From contig JAUNLG010000008.1 of the NCBI GenBank assembly GCA_030532385.1, positions 1 through 64,000 on the forward strand: a DNA stretch of 64,000 nt. The letters run 5' to 3'. Positions within the stretch are counted from its first letter, which is position 1. Each line of letters starts with the position of its first letter. Source of the stretch: Anaerococcus sp. (GTDB taxonomy: Bacteria > Bacillota > Clostridia > Tissierellales > Peptoniphilaceae). Shown piece after piece: positions 36,784 to 45,247 of this stretch. Both the position numbers and the translations under genes were made by a program. Under the pieces are notes generated by a model. The model worked only from the letters and a program-made list of their open reading frames with translations. It was not told where the DNA came from and searched no databases.

Positions 36784-37605
36784 CTATATATAAGAATGTA
36801 GGGATGGTAGGAGGGTATTTACCCCTATATAGGTAAAGATTACTGAGGCAAAGCCAATAATTGAAAATATGGCGGCCTTTCTTCCCTGTAAACCCTTTGA
36901 CTTTCTAAGGTGAAGGTAGATTGCATATATTATCCAAGTTATTAAAGACCAGGTTTCCTTTGGATCGAAAGCCCAATACCTACCCCAAGCAGCCTCTGCC
37001 CAAATAGCCCCTGTTATCATAACCAAACATAAAAGAAGAAAACCAAAGGCAGATGCCTTGTAGGAGATCATATCCAAGGTCTCTTTATCTGCAAGGGAAA
37101 GATTCTCAAAATTTTTCTTAAAGATCCTATCACTTGCCAAGTACATGGCTGATATACCAGCAGCAACAGCAAAAGACCCATAGGAAATTATAGCCAAGGA
37201 CACGTGGATGGCAAGCCATTTGCTATCTAGGGCTGGCATTATTGGTCTAATCGACTTATCAGTCATAGCAGCATAGCCTATTACTAGAAAAAGTATAGGT
37301 GACACGAAAGTTCCCATCAAGGCAAAATTAAATTTCTTTTCAAAAATCAAAAAACAAAGGCCAATTCCCCAAGCAAAGGCTGTGGCAAACTCATATTGGT
37401 TACTAAGGGGAATTCTACCAGCATTTACACCCCTAGTTATTAGGGCTAGGGTATGAAGGGCAAAGGACACTAGCAAAACATTTTTAGCCCTTTTATTTAA
37501 AGACTCCTTCTTATTTACAAACAATAAAATATACAAAATCATGGCTATAAAATAGCCGGCAAGGGCTAGGTAAAAAAGCCCACTTTCAACTTTAAACAAA
37601 TCCAT
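36784..37605 (-). CDS. ccsA: Cytochrome c biogenesis protein CcsA (ResC-like, heme handling)
   Basis: The 273-aa protein has about eight membrane helices and the tryptophan-rich heme-binding motif of the CcsA/CcmC family (WGRYWAFDPKETWSL, near 205-220), flanked by conserved histidines. With ResB it forms the System II synthase that carries heme outward and attaches it to CXXCH motifs. It overlaps resB by one base and lies downstream of nrfA, whose five heme sites need exactly this machinery. It is named CcsA or CcsB in different databases. Confidence 0.92.
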   Translation of the reverse strand: MDLFKVESGLFYLALAGYFIAMILYILLFVNKKESLNKRAKNVLLVSFALHTLALITRGVNAGRIPLSNQYEFATAFAWGIGLCFLIFEKKFNFALMGTFVSPILFLVIGYAAMTDKSIRPIMPALDSKWLAIHVSLAIISYGSFAVAAGISAMYLASDRIFKKNFENLSLADKETLDMISYKASAFGFLLLCLVMITGAIWAEAAWGRYWAFDPKETWSLITWIIYAIYLHLRKSKGLQGRKAAIFSIIGFASVIFTYIGVNTLLPSLHSYI

Positions 37606-38888
37606 TAATCTACCTCCAGTTCTTCTAAAATCTTATCTTTCTTAATAGTAAAGGCCTTGTCATTTTTCCCCTGACCTATATATAATAAATCATAAGTATC
37701 TTCTTTAACCAGGATAAGGGTCTTAGGATTAATATAAAAGGCAAGGAATAATCCTATAAGTAGGATAAGCCCTCCTAGTAAAGCAAGACCTCTAGCAGGG
37801 TCAGATGCAACTTGTAAAAGGGTAAACATCTTAGGATCCTTCAAAACAAAGGTATAATTTTCATATTCTATAGGATCGCCCAGGTGGTTTAGACCCATAT
37901 CAACCCTAACTCCATCATAAAAGAGGGCATAAAGGGCAACAGGATGGTTTAGGAAGGGAGACTTAGTAGTTGGCTTAGAAGGTTCTTCCATGGTAAAATC
38001 AGGATAAAAATCAACCAATTGAAGGGCTATTTTTTGATCATCTTCTACAAAAACCTCACTATTATATAAAACTTTTTCCTTATAGGACTTATCATCCTTA
38101 AATAAATAAGCGTCTAGGGCCCAACCTGTAGAATTTTGATATACATTAAATTTATCAAACCTAAGTGGTTGGTTTACCATAGACTTTCCTGATAAAAGCT
38201 CTCTTCCACCCTTATCTAAGATAGTAAGGTCGCTTATATACTGGTCTACTGTATAATCTTTCCTAAATAAGACCTTGTAATTATCTATCCTTATATCATA
38301 ATCTTCATTCTCAAGGCTTAAAACTTCCCCAGGTAGGCCATAAACAAATTCATCAAAACCCTTAAACTTTCCATAGGTAAAGGCTAAGATTATTATAATT
38401 ATAGAAAGGTGGGTTAACCAAGATCCAAGGTGACCAATCTTGCCATCAAAAGCATAATAAACTTCTTTACTTCCTAGTTTCTTATTCTTAAGTTTAGAAA
38501 ATCCTATTTTTTTTATCTTGCTTGAAAAATCATCACTCTTTCTTATCCTTACAAAAATTTCTTTTTGATCAATAAATTTTTCTAAGGATGGGTCCTTAAA
38601 GGACTTAGTAAAGATTGGTCTAAACCTATTTATAGAACAAAAAAATAAGTTTATTAGCAAAAGTCCAGTCAAAAATAAATAGGCAGGTGAAAAATAAAGA
38701 TCATCTAGGTCAAAGGTTAATATAATTTCACTTATGGTTTTTGAATAATTTTGCTCATAAAATAAAGGATCATTGCCTTGGGGAATTAGGGTCCCTAGCA
38801 AGGATAAAAGAGCAATTACTATAAGCAAGCCTATACCAAATTTCATAGAATATAAGAATTTTAGGTATTTTTTTAGTTTTCTATTCAT
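37605..38888 (-). CDS. resB: Cytochrome c biogenesis protein ResB/Ccs1
   Basis: The 427-aa protein has the ResB layout: three N-terminal membrane helices (around 15-35, 65-85 and 155-175), a large extracytoplasmic domain (about 180-360), and a last helix near 375-395. The early segment LLSLLGTLIPQG is typical of the family. It joins CcsA in the System II heme lyase. It has its own good ribosome site (AAGGAG) and lies 63 bases after nrfA, separated from it by a terminator-like hairpin. Confidence 0.9.
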   Translation of the reverse strand: MNRKLKKYLKFLYSMKFGIGLLIVIALLSLLGTLIPQGNDPLFYEQNYSKTISEIILTFDLDDLYFSPAYLFLTGLLLINLFFCSINRFRPIFTKSFKDPSLEKFIDQKEIFVRIRKSDDFSSKIKKIGFSKLKNKKLGSKEVYYAFDGKIGHLGSWLTHLSIIIIILAFTYGKFKGFDEFVYGLPGEVLSLENEDYDIRIDNYKVLFRKDYTVDQYISDLTILDKGGRELLSGKSMVNQPLRFDKFNVYQNSTGWALDAYLFKDDKSYKEKVLYNSEVFVEDDQKIALQLVDFYPDFTMEEPSKPTTKSPFLNHPVALYALFYDGVRVDMGLNHLGDPIEYENYTFVLKDPKMFTLLQVASDPARGLALLGGLILLIGLFLAFYINPKTLILVKEDTYDLLYIGQGKNDKAFTIKKDKILEELEVD

Positions 38889-38906
38889 CTATCAGATTCT
38901 CCTTGA

Positions 38907-38939
38907 AAATAAAAGGGCTCATAGGCAAGCCATGAGTCC
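38907..38939 (-). terminator. Intercistronic terminator between nrfA and resB
   Basis: On the minus strand GGACTCAT pairs with ATGAGCCC with one mismatch, with an inner GGC/GCC pair, and is followed by TTTTATTTT (plus 38907-38914). Partial termination here would make nrfA mRNA more abundant than resB-ccsA mRNA. Confidence 0.65.
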
Positions 38940-38951
38940 AATTATTTTTAT

Positions 38952-40154
38952 TTAATACTTTGATAATATTTCTAGACCTGAGTCTATAAGGGCCTCTGCT
39001 TCATCAAGGTTTTTGTGGGCCTTGGATGAGTTGTGGAAGCCTTCTGAGTTTTCTACAAATACAAAGTCCCATTTAAATTGGGCTTGTCTATGGATTTCTT
39101 GGAGGCTTTCCTTATCTTCTTGACTTAGGTCATCTTTTTCTATGTGATCAGCCAATTGGTCAATAAAGTCCTTTAATTTATCAGAAACTTCATTAGTCCT
39201 ATCATAGACTCCGCCTTGAACATCTTCTACCCAAGATATTAATTCATCTTCTTCTAAGTTTGAATGGCACTTTAGGCAAGAATTTTGAAGGCCTTCTTTA
39301 TTTTTAAGTGGGCTAGTCCAATGGTGGGACTTAACCATATCACCATCTTCGCCGCTTACTTCTGGCATGTGGCAATCAATACATGATAGTCCTACTCCCT
39401 CATGGACTGATCCACTAAAGGTCTCAAGCTCAGGGTGTTGGGCCTTAAGCAAGTTAGCTTCAGTTTGTGGATGGGTCCAATCACTATGGCCAACCTCTTC
39501 ATAATAAGCTAGCATGTCATCAGTTTCAAATCCATTTTCAACTGGCATAAAGACCTCTTTAGTTTCACTATCTTGATAGTATTCCACATGGCATTGGCCA
39601 CAGGCTAAACTCTCTAAGCTAGTATTGGCAGGAATTTGACCCTCATCTATGGCCTTTTGTGTATGAGACCTTGTTATTTGGATTACTCCTGGATCATTCA
39701 TATGGCAGTCATAGCAAGAAATTGTGCTCATGCCTTCATTTTCTGCTACAAACTCATCAAAATCCATAGCATTTAGGTCTACTCCCTCTTTTTCTAAGGC
39801 TACCACAAAATCAGCAGTCTTACATTGAAGGCAAGATGCCCCTGGCTTTGGTCTTTGAGTATTTATTATATCTTCCAAAGCATATGTATGGCCCCTAGCC
39901 CTATCATATTGGATAGCAAAACCATATCCCTCATAAAAAGAATTTAAATTTGGATGCTCTTCTAGATAGTCTACTGGTACAGATCCACCAAACTTTGTCT
40001 CGCTCATGTCAGCGTTTGCTTGATATGTATAATAGACATCAGGATACAATTCTTTCCAATCATCTGCTCTTTTAATCTCTCCTTGGCTGGAACATCCACT
40101 TATTAAAAAAGCCAAGGCAGTAAGTGCAAATAATTTACCTATATTCTTTTTCAT
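38952..40154 (-). CDS. nrfA: NrfA-type pentaheme nitrite reductase, predicted lipoprotein
   Basis: NrfA reduces nitrite to ammonium outside the membrane. The 400-aa protein has a lipoprotein signal (LISGC, lipid Cys21) and five heme sites: CLQCK (108-112, the Lys-ligated catalytic heme), CYDCH (147), CGQCH (185), CIDCH (258) and CLKCH (293). The calcium/active-site block is present (Glu191-Tyr192, and KAQH at 237-240). Two oddities stand out. No NrfH-type quinol dehydrogenase is nearby. No arginine occurs between residues 112 and 161, where the classical catalytic Arg lies. A strong AAAGGAGG ribosome site precedes it. Confidence 0.9.
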   Translation of the reverse strand: MKKNIGKLFALTALAFLISGCSSQGEIKRADDWKELYPDVYYTYQANADMSETKFGGSVPVDYLEEHPNLNSFYEGYGFAIQYDRARGHTYALEDIINTQRPKPGASCLQCKTADFVVALEKEGVDLNAMDFDEFVAENEGMSTISCYDCHMNDPGVIQITRSHTQKAIDEGQIPANTSLESLACGQCHVEYYQDSETKEVFMPVENGFETDDMLAYYEEVGHSDWTHPQTEANLLKAQHPELETFSGSVHEGVGLSCIDCHMPEVSGEDGDMVKSHHWTSPLKNKEGLQNSCLKCHSNLEEDELISWVEDVQGGVYDRTNEVSDKLKDFIDQLADHIEKDDLSQEDKESLQEIHRQAQFKWDFVFVENSEGFHNSSKAHKNLDEAEALIDSGLEILSKY

Positions 40155-40187
40155 ATTTCCTCCCTCCTTTATATTGTCTATATATTA

Positions 40188-40216
40188 ATTATAGCCTATT
40201 TTCACAATTAAGTAAA
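40188..40216 (-). promoter_or_regulatory. Promoter of nrfA
   Basis: On the minus strand TTTACT (plus 40211-40216), a 17-base spacer and TATAAT (40188-40193). I see no convincing FNR- or Rex-type palindrome around it. Confidence 0.6.
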
Positions 40217-40266
40217 AACTTTTGCCTACAAAAGTCCCTTAAACTTTCTCTTATATTTTCTATTAG

Positions 40267-40272
40267 TATAAT
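40267..40272 (+). promoter_or_regulatory. -10 element immediately before the metallophosphoesterase ATG
   Basis: A perfect TATAAT ends only 6 bases before ATG 40279. Initiation at the usual distance would make the A of ATG the first transcribed base, a leaderless mRNA. There is no good -35 and no ribosome site beyond a weak ATAGGT. Confidence 0.4.
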
Positions 40273-40278
40273 ATAGGT

Positions 40279-42426
40279 ATGGAAGATTTAAAAAATAAAA
40301 GATCAGAACAAGTTAATAACTTTGATATTTCTATAATATCAGACCCCCATGTACTTGCCCCAAAGCTAATGGGAGATAGCGAAAATTTTCGTAAAGAACT
40401 TAAGATAGAAAGAAAGCTTGTGGTAGAAAGTGAGGGCTTATTTAAAAAGGCCCTAGACCTAGTAGATAAGGCAGGGTCAACAAGCTTGATTCTTCCAGGA
40501 GATTTAGTTAAAGAGGGAGAATATGAATCCCACAAGCTTGTTAGCAACTATCTTAGTAAGTGGAAGCAGAAGGATCCTAAGAGAAATATCTTTCTTATAC
40601 CAGGTAACCATGATATAAATAACCACAGGGCCTATGATTATAAGAAGGATATGCCTAGTAGAAATATTAGCCCTGGAGAATTCTTTAAGCTTTATGATTT
40701 TATTTATGAAGATGATTCGATCATGGAATTTTATAAGGATAGTCCTTACTTTAAGACCTATCTAGAAGAGATAAATAAGACCTACCAGAGGAAATACCAA
40801 TACTCCTACTATGGCCATGGGTATTTTTCTTATCTAGCTAGGATAAAAAAAGACTATAGGCTTGATAATGGTCTGAGTATAATCATGCTTGATACTGCAA
40901 TCTATTCTGCTGACAAAGAGGAAAACCATAGGGATGGTAGGGAGAATATTGCAGGGTCTGTAAGCTTAAGCCAGATGAAGTGGCTAGTTGAAAAAATAGA
41001 TGAGGCCAAAAAGAGAAAAGACATGATAATGGTTGTAGCCCACCATGCTTTCTTGCCGAACTTTAGAAACCAAGATTTAGTCCTTTCCCCTTTTTTAATT
41101 AAAGAATGGAAGGATAAGTTTAATGATCCTGATCCAAGGATAGATGACAAAAGTCCAATAGAAGTTTTGGCTGACAATGGAGTCAAATTTCTATTTACAG
41201 GCCACCTTCATGAAAATGGCACCGCTAAATATAAGTCAGAAAATGGATCTATAATCTATGATATTCAGACAGGATCTACTATAACCTACCCACTACCTAT
41301 AAGACACTTGGCTATAGAAAATAAAAGCTTGACCAATAAGGGTTTTGAAGTTTTTGTAAAAACAGAATTAATCAATGACTTCTCTTTCAAAGACCAGTTT
41401 GGCCAAAGCCATTATATAGACAATGCCATGGTCTATACCATGCAAAACCAGCTAAGCCTTAAGGAAGTCATAGATAATTATATAAAAATCCAAGCCAACA
41501 ATCCTCTTTTAGCAAACTTTAACTATAAAGAGGCTATTATTGATATTATAAACTCAAAATTTGATGAAAATATCCCCTATGAGGGCTATATGAACCAGGT
41601 AGTCTTTCCAAAAATCGCCAAACACTTTCCCCTATCAAGAAAGTTTATCGGCAGAATCTACCTATCAAATTACAACAATGACTATGAAATAAGGATTAGG
41701 GCCCTGGCCAATACCTTTTTTATTAAGGCAGAAAATATAGAAGCTGCCATAGATATTATCCTAGACCAGGCAGAAGAGATCTTAAGCCCAGACTTTGTTA
41801 TAGAAAAAATGATTAAAATAAGTGAGAAAATTTGGTCCATGCCCATCGATAAGGACCATTCCTTCTATGACTTTGCCAACTATATCTACCAATATAGGTC
41901 AACAGATGGTGAGAAAAGGCCTCTTTATGTAGAAAAAATGATCGATAATATCAATAATCCAGACTATAATATTATCGATATTTTAATAGACTATGCAGGA
42001 GAAGAGATAGATGAATACTTTGACCTTATAACAGACTCCATCCTTCTTAAGAAAAATGGATCAAAGCAAAAGTTCTTTAGAGACCTAATTCAAATTAAAG
42101 GTCTACCTGGCAATCTCTTTTACTCCTACTTTATAAGAAAAGTTACAAGCCTAAGAGACCTTCTCGATTTCTTCTCAAGGTTTATTACAAGAAAACCAGA
42201 GATTAGGGGAGTAGACCTTGCCAAGAGGATAGTCCATTCCAGAGCAGTTAGAATGGCAAAGATGAATATTTCTGATAAAATGTTTGGACAAAAGTCCCTA
42301 AGAAAATTTCTCCTAGGCCTTATAGGAGAGATAAATGACGATATGTCTACGATATATCAAAACGCCAACCTAAATGAACTTGACCATTACTTTAATTATG
42401 TAGAATATGACCAATACCAAGAATGA
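40279..42426 (+). CDS. Large calcineurin-like metallophosphoesterase
   Basis: The 715-aa protein has a complete metallophosphoesterase domain (about 15-350): SDPH (Asp22, His24), PGDLVKEG (Asp75), PGNHD (Asn110, His111), VAHHAF and TGHLHENG. These residues bind two metals. The C-terminal half (about 360-715) is helical and charged and belongs to no domain I recognise. No signal peptide is seen, which is unusual because large clostridial relatives are often secreted. It is monocistronic, with a terminator and no clear ribosome site. The substrate is unknown. Confidence 0.85.
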   Translation: MEDLKNKRSEQVNNFDISIISDPHVLAPKLMGDSENFRKELKIERKLVVESEGLFKKALDLVDKAGSTSLILPGDLVKEGEYESHKLVSNYLSKWKQKDPKRNIFLIPGNHDINNHRAYDYKKDMPSRNISPGEFFKLYDFIYEDDSIMEFYKDSPYFKTYLEEINKTYQRKYQYSYYGHGYFSYLARIKKDYRLDNGLSIIMLDTAIYSADKEENHRDGRENIAGSVSLSQMKWLVEKIDEAKKRKDMIMVVAHHAFLPNFRNQDLVLSPFLIKEWKDKFNDPDPRIDDKSPIEVLADNGVKFLFTGHLHENGTAKYKSENGSIIYDIQTGSTITYPLPIRHLAIENKSLTNKGFEVFVKTELINDFSFKDQFGQSHYIDNAMVYTMQNQLSLKEVIDNYIKIQANNPLLANFNYKEAIIDIINSKFDENIPYEGYMNQVVFPKIAKHFPLSRKFIGRIYLSNYNNDYEIRIRALANTFFIKAENIEAAIDIILDQAEEILSPDFVIEKMIKISEKIWSMPIDKDHSFYDFANYIYQYRSTDGEKRPLYVEKMIDNINNPDYNIIDILIDYAGEEIDEYFDLITDSILLKKNGSKQKFFRDLIQIKGLPGNLFYSYFIRKVTSLRDLLDFFSRFITRKPEIRGVDLAKRIVHSRAVRMAKMNISDKMFGQKSLRKFLLGLIGEINDDMSTIYQNANLNELDHYFNYVEYDQYQE

Positions 42427-42427
42427 C

Positions 42428-42460
42428 AAAACCCCCTCTTTTTAACAAGAGAGGGTTTTT
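42428..42460 (+). terminator. Terminator of the metallophosphoesterase gene
   Basis: A 13-bp stem with one mismatch (42428-42440 with 42447-42459) directly follows the stop and ends in TTTTT. Confidence 0.85.
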
Positions 42461-42501
42461 AACTTGAAATATCCTAGTATTAATTAAATTTTCCTTAAAA
42501 C

Positions 42502-42523
42502 TTAGCTAGCTTAACCTAGCTAA
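42502..42523 (-). terminator. Hairpin at the end of the DUF1846 gene
   Basis: A perfect 8-bp stem (TTAGCTAG 42502-42509 with CTAGCTAA 42516-42523) overlaps the stop codon. Only a short T-run follows on the minus strand, so termination is probably weak. Confidence 0.45.
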
Positions 42524-43995
42524 TATTCATAATCATCATTAAAACTTACCGGATCTTGGGTAAAATTGATTCCAAGCTTTCTAAGCATGGACCTTTGAGA
42601 ATCATCCAGGATAACTGTTGAGTGGGCATCTAGGTCTTTTAGCTTATGGATTTGTCCCATAGCCATGTGGGTTAAGGGATTAGTCGTAGCAGAAATGGAT
42701 AAGGCTATTAGCATTTCATTTACTGATAGGGAAGTTTCCTCTTCTCCCAAGGACTTAGTCTTAAGCTTAGAGACTGGTTCTATTATATGGGGAGATATAA
42801 GAAGAATCTGATCATCTAGTTTTCCTAGCTTTTTTAGGGCATTTAGTATACAAGCAGATGAGGCTGATAGGAGGTTTGAGTGCTTGCCTGTGATGATCTC
42901 TCCATTTTCTAGTCTTATAGCAAAGGCTTCTCTTTTTTCTTTCTTAGCCTTTTTTCTAGCTTCTACTGCCACTAGCCTATCTAAGGGTGAGATTTCAAGC
43001 TGGCTCATAAGCATTTCAATCTTTTCTACCGTGCTTAGGCTATCCTTGGCAAACCTTACATCTACCAGGGTATTATAATATCTCCTAATTACTTCTTCCT
43101 TGCTGGCTTTTTTTGCAGCCTCTTCATCCTTAATGCAAAAACCTACCATATTAACCCCCATATCTGTAGGCGATTTGTAAGGGCAAGTCCCCATAATTTT
43201 TTCAAGCATTTTTTTAAGGATTGGATAAGCTTCCACATCCCTATTATAATTTACCGAAAGCTCTCCATAGGCCTCAAGGTGGTAAGGATCTATCATATTT
43301 ACATCATCAAGGTTGGCCGTTGCTGCCTCATAGGCCATATTTACAGGGTGTTTGAGAGGAAGGTTCCAAATTGGAAAGGTCTCAAACTTAGCATAACCTG
43401 CATTTATTCCAGCCTCATGGTCAAGGTACATTTGAGATAAGCACGTTGCCATCTTACCAGATCCAGGTCCTGGACCTGTCACAACCACAAGGGGTCTTTG
43501 GGTTTTTAATCTTTCATTTTGTCCAAATCCTTCTTTTGATATTATGTGGTCAATATTATTTGGATATCCCTTGATGTCATAGGTTTTGTGGGATTTTATA
43601 TTTAAGTTATCTAGATACTTTATATATTTAATGGCCTTAGGTTGGTCATCAAACTGGGTTATGATAATCCCTCCTACGAAAAAGCCAAATTTTTCCAAGG
43701 CATCTTTTAGTCTTAGAGTTTCCATATCATAGGAGGTTTCATTATCCATCCTCATCTTGCCATTTTCTATATCATTGGCATTTATTGTGATCAATATTTC
43801 AGTTTTATCCTTGATGTTTTTAAGCATCCTAAGCTTTGAATCTGGCAAAAATCCTGGTAGGACCCTAGATGCGTGACCATCATCAAAAAGCTTGCCTCCA
43901 AACTCCAAATATAGCTTGTCAAAATGACTAATTCTTTCTAAGATCTTTTCAGACTGTAAGCTTATATACTTATCATTGTCAAAAGCTTCTTTCAC
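42520..43995 (-). CDS. DUF1846 family protein
   Basis: The 491-aa protein matches the conserved DUF1846 family of Firmicutes. Recognisable blocks are the N-terminal LYLEFGGKLFDD, the glycine-rich loop VVVTGPGPGSGKMATCLSQ (about 172-190), which resembles a nucleotide-binding loop, and NPLTHMAMGQIHKL near the C-terminus. The biochemical function is not established to my knowledge. The start is GTG, 6 bases after GGGAGG, and it directly follows the C-S lyase stop, so the two are co-translated. Confidence 0.85.
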   Translation of the reverse strand: MKEAFDNDKYISLQSEKILERISHFDKLYLEFGGKLFDDGHASRVLPGFLPDSKLRMLKNIKDKTEILITINANDIENGKMRMDNETSYDMETLRLKDALEKFGFFVGGIIITQFDDQPKAIKYIKYLDNLNIKSHKTYDIKGYPNNIDHIISKEGFGQNERLKTQRPLVVVTGPGPGSGKMATCLSQMYLDHEAGINAGYAKFETFPIWNLPLKHPVNMAYEAATANLDDVNMIDPYHLEAYGELSVNYNRDVEAYPILKKMLEKIMGTCPYKSPTDMGVNMVGFCIKDEEAAKKASKEEVIRRYYNTLVDVRFAKDSLSTVEKIEMLMSQLEISPLDRLVAVEARKKAKKEKREAFAIRLENGEIITGKHSNLLSASSACILNALKKLGKLDDQILLISPHIIEPVSKLKTKSLGEEETSLSVNEMLIALSISATTNPLTHMAMGQIHKLKDLDAHSTVILDDSQRSMLRKLGINFTQDPVSFNDDYEY

Positions 43996-45195
43996 TTATT
44001 CCTCCCCATCTTTTTTAAGATCTTTAAGGGCCTTATCCAATCTTTCCATACTTTCAACTATGACTTTTTTTGGAGCTGCAAGGTTGATTCTTTCAAATCC
44101 TTCTCCTCCCTTGCCGAAAATATATCCTTCATCTAAAAATAGGCTGGCTTTATTGATCATAAAGTCTTCAAGGTCATCTTTACCTAGGCCAAGTGCCCTA
44201 AAATCAACCCAAAGAAGATAGGTTCCTTCTAAGTCAAAGACCTTAATTTCTGGATAATTCTTTTCAAAAAAGTCTTTGATATAAGCCCTATTCTCATCTA
44301 TAAGGCCTATGCACTCATCTAACCAATCCCTTAGGTCATTATATACAATTTCTCCCGCCTTAAAACCTAGGGCTGAGTTTACCCTGTGGGATGTTTCCAA
44401 AAGTCCTTCGTTAAACCTTTCTCTTAGCTTCTCATTTTTGATTATAATATTTGATACTCCAAGACCTGCTAGGTTAAAAGATTTAGTTGGAGCTGTCATT
44501 GTAATTGTCCTATCGGCAAGTTGATCACTTATGGTCTGAAAAACTGTGTGGTTAAAGCCTGGCATTATAAGGTCAAAGTGGATTTCATCTGATAAAAGAT
44601 AAAGGTCATTTTCTATAATAATTTGGCCAAGCCTTTGAAGTTCATCTTTTCTCCAAACCCTACCTACTGGATTGTGGGGTGAGCAGAAAAGTAGGACCTT
44701 GTTTTTTTCTTCTTTAGCTAATTTTTCAAACAGGTCAAAGTCTATCTCATAAGTATTATCTTTTTCAATGAGTGGACATTCGACAAGGTCTCTTCCCTGC
44801 CTATTAATGGCATTAAAGAAAGGATAATAGACTGGTGGCATGATTATAACCCCATCTTTCCTATCAGTTAAGACCCTTATGGCATTAAAGATTGCAGGAA
44901 CTACCCCACCGGTATTAACTATCCATTCCTTCTTTATATCAAAGTCATGCCTTTCTTTCATAAAGTTGATTACCGCCTCAAAGTAGGGTCTCCTTGGTAG
45001 GGTATAGCCTAGGATAGTCTCATCTAAATATTCCTTTAATCCATCGATTAAATTATCTGGGTGGACAAATTCCATATCTGCTACAGATAGGGGCACAACT
45101 TTTGGATCTACATCTCTTTTTTTATGGATCATATCTAACCACTTAGCTGAACCAAGTTTTGACCTGTCTTTGTAATTTTCAAAATCGTATTTCAT
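43996..45195 (-). CDS. MalY/PatB-type PLP-dependent C-S lyase
   Basis: The 399-aa fold-type I PLP enzyme has the Schiff-base Lys238 in APTKSFNLAGLG, the substrate-binding NTGGVVPAIFNAI region and the PLP-contacting FCSPHNPVGRVW and SDEIHFDL motifs. The MalY/PatB group cleaves cystathionine or cysteine to release sulfide, ammonia and a keto acid. In anaerobic cocci such enzymes account for H2S production from cysteine. A plain aminotransferase role cannot be excluded. It sits between apbE and the DUF1846 gene. Confidence 0.87.
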   Translation of the reverse strand: MKYDFENYKDRSKLGSAKWLDMIHKKRDVDPKVVPLSVADMEFVHPDNLIDGLKEYLDETILGYTLPRRPYFEAVINFMKERHDFDIKKEWIVNTGGVVPAIFNAIRVLTDRKDGVIIMPPVYYPFFNAINRQGRDLVECPLIEKDNTYEIDFDLFEKLAKEEKNKVLLFCSPHNPVGRVWRKDELQRLGQIIIENDLYLLSDEIHFDLIMPGFNHTVFQTISDQLADRTITMTAPTKSFNLAGLGVSNIIIKNEKLRERFNEGLLETSHRVNSALGFKAGEIVYNDLRDWLDECIGLIDENRAYIKDFFEKNYPEIKVFDLEGTYLLWVDFRALGLGKDDLEDFMINKASLFLDEGYIFGKGGEGFERINLAAPKKVIVESMERLDKALKDLKKDGEE

Positions 45196-45247
45196 AAAAA
45201 TATCCTTTGTTAATAAAAATAGAGGGTCTTATCCTCCATGCCAACAC

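Noticed and set aside
36777-36832. Repeated TATTTACC...TATATA words near the ccsA end
   Set aside because: Short AT-rich similarity, partly inside the ccsA coding sequence, without symmetry or more copies.
45196-45247. Terminator between the C-S lyase and apbE genes
   Set aside because: Only a 4-bp GAGG/CCTC stem is available, too weak to call despite a nearby T-run.
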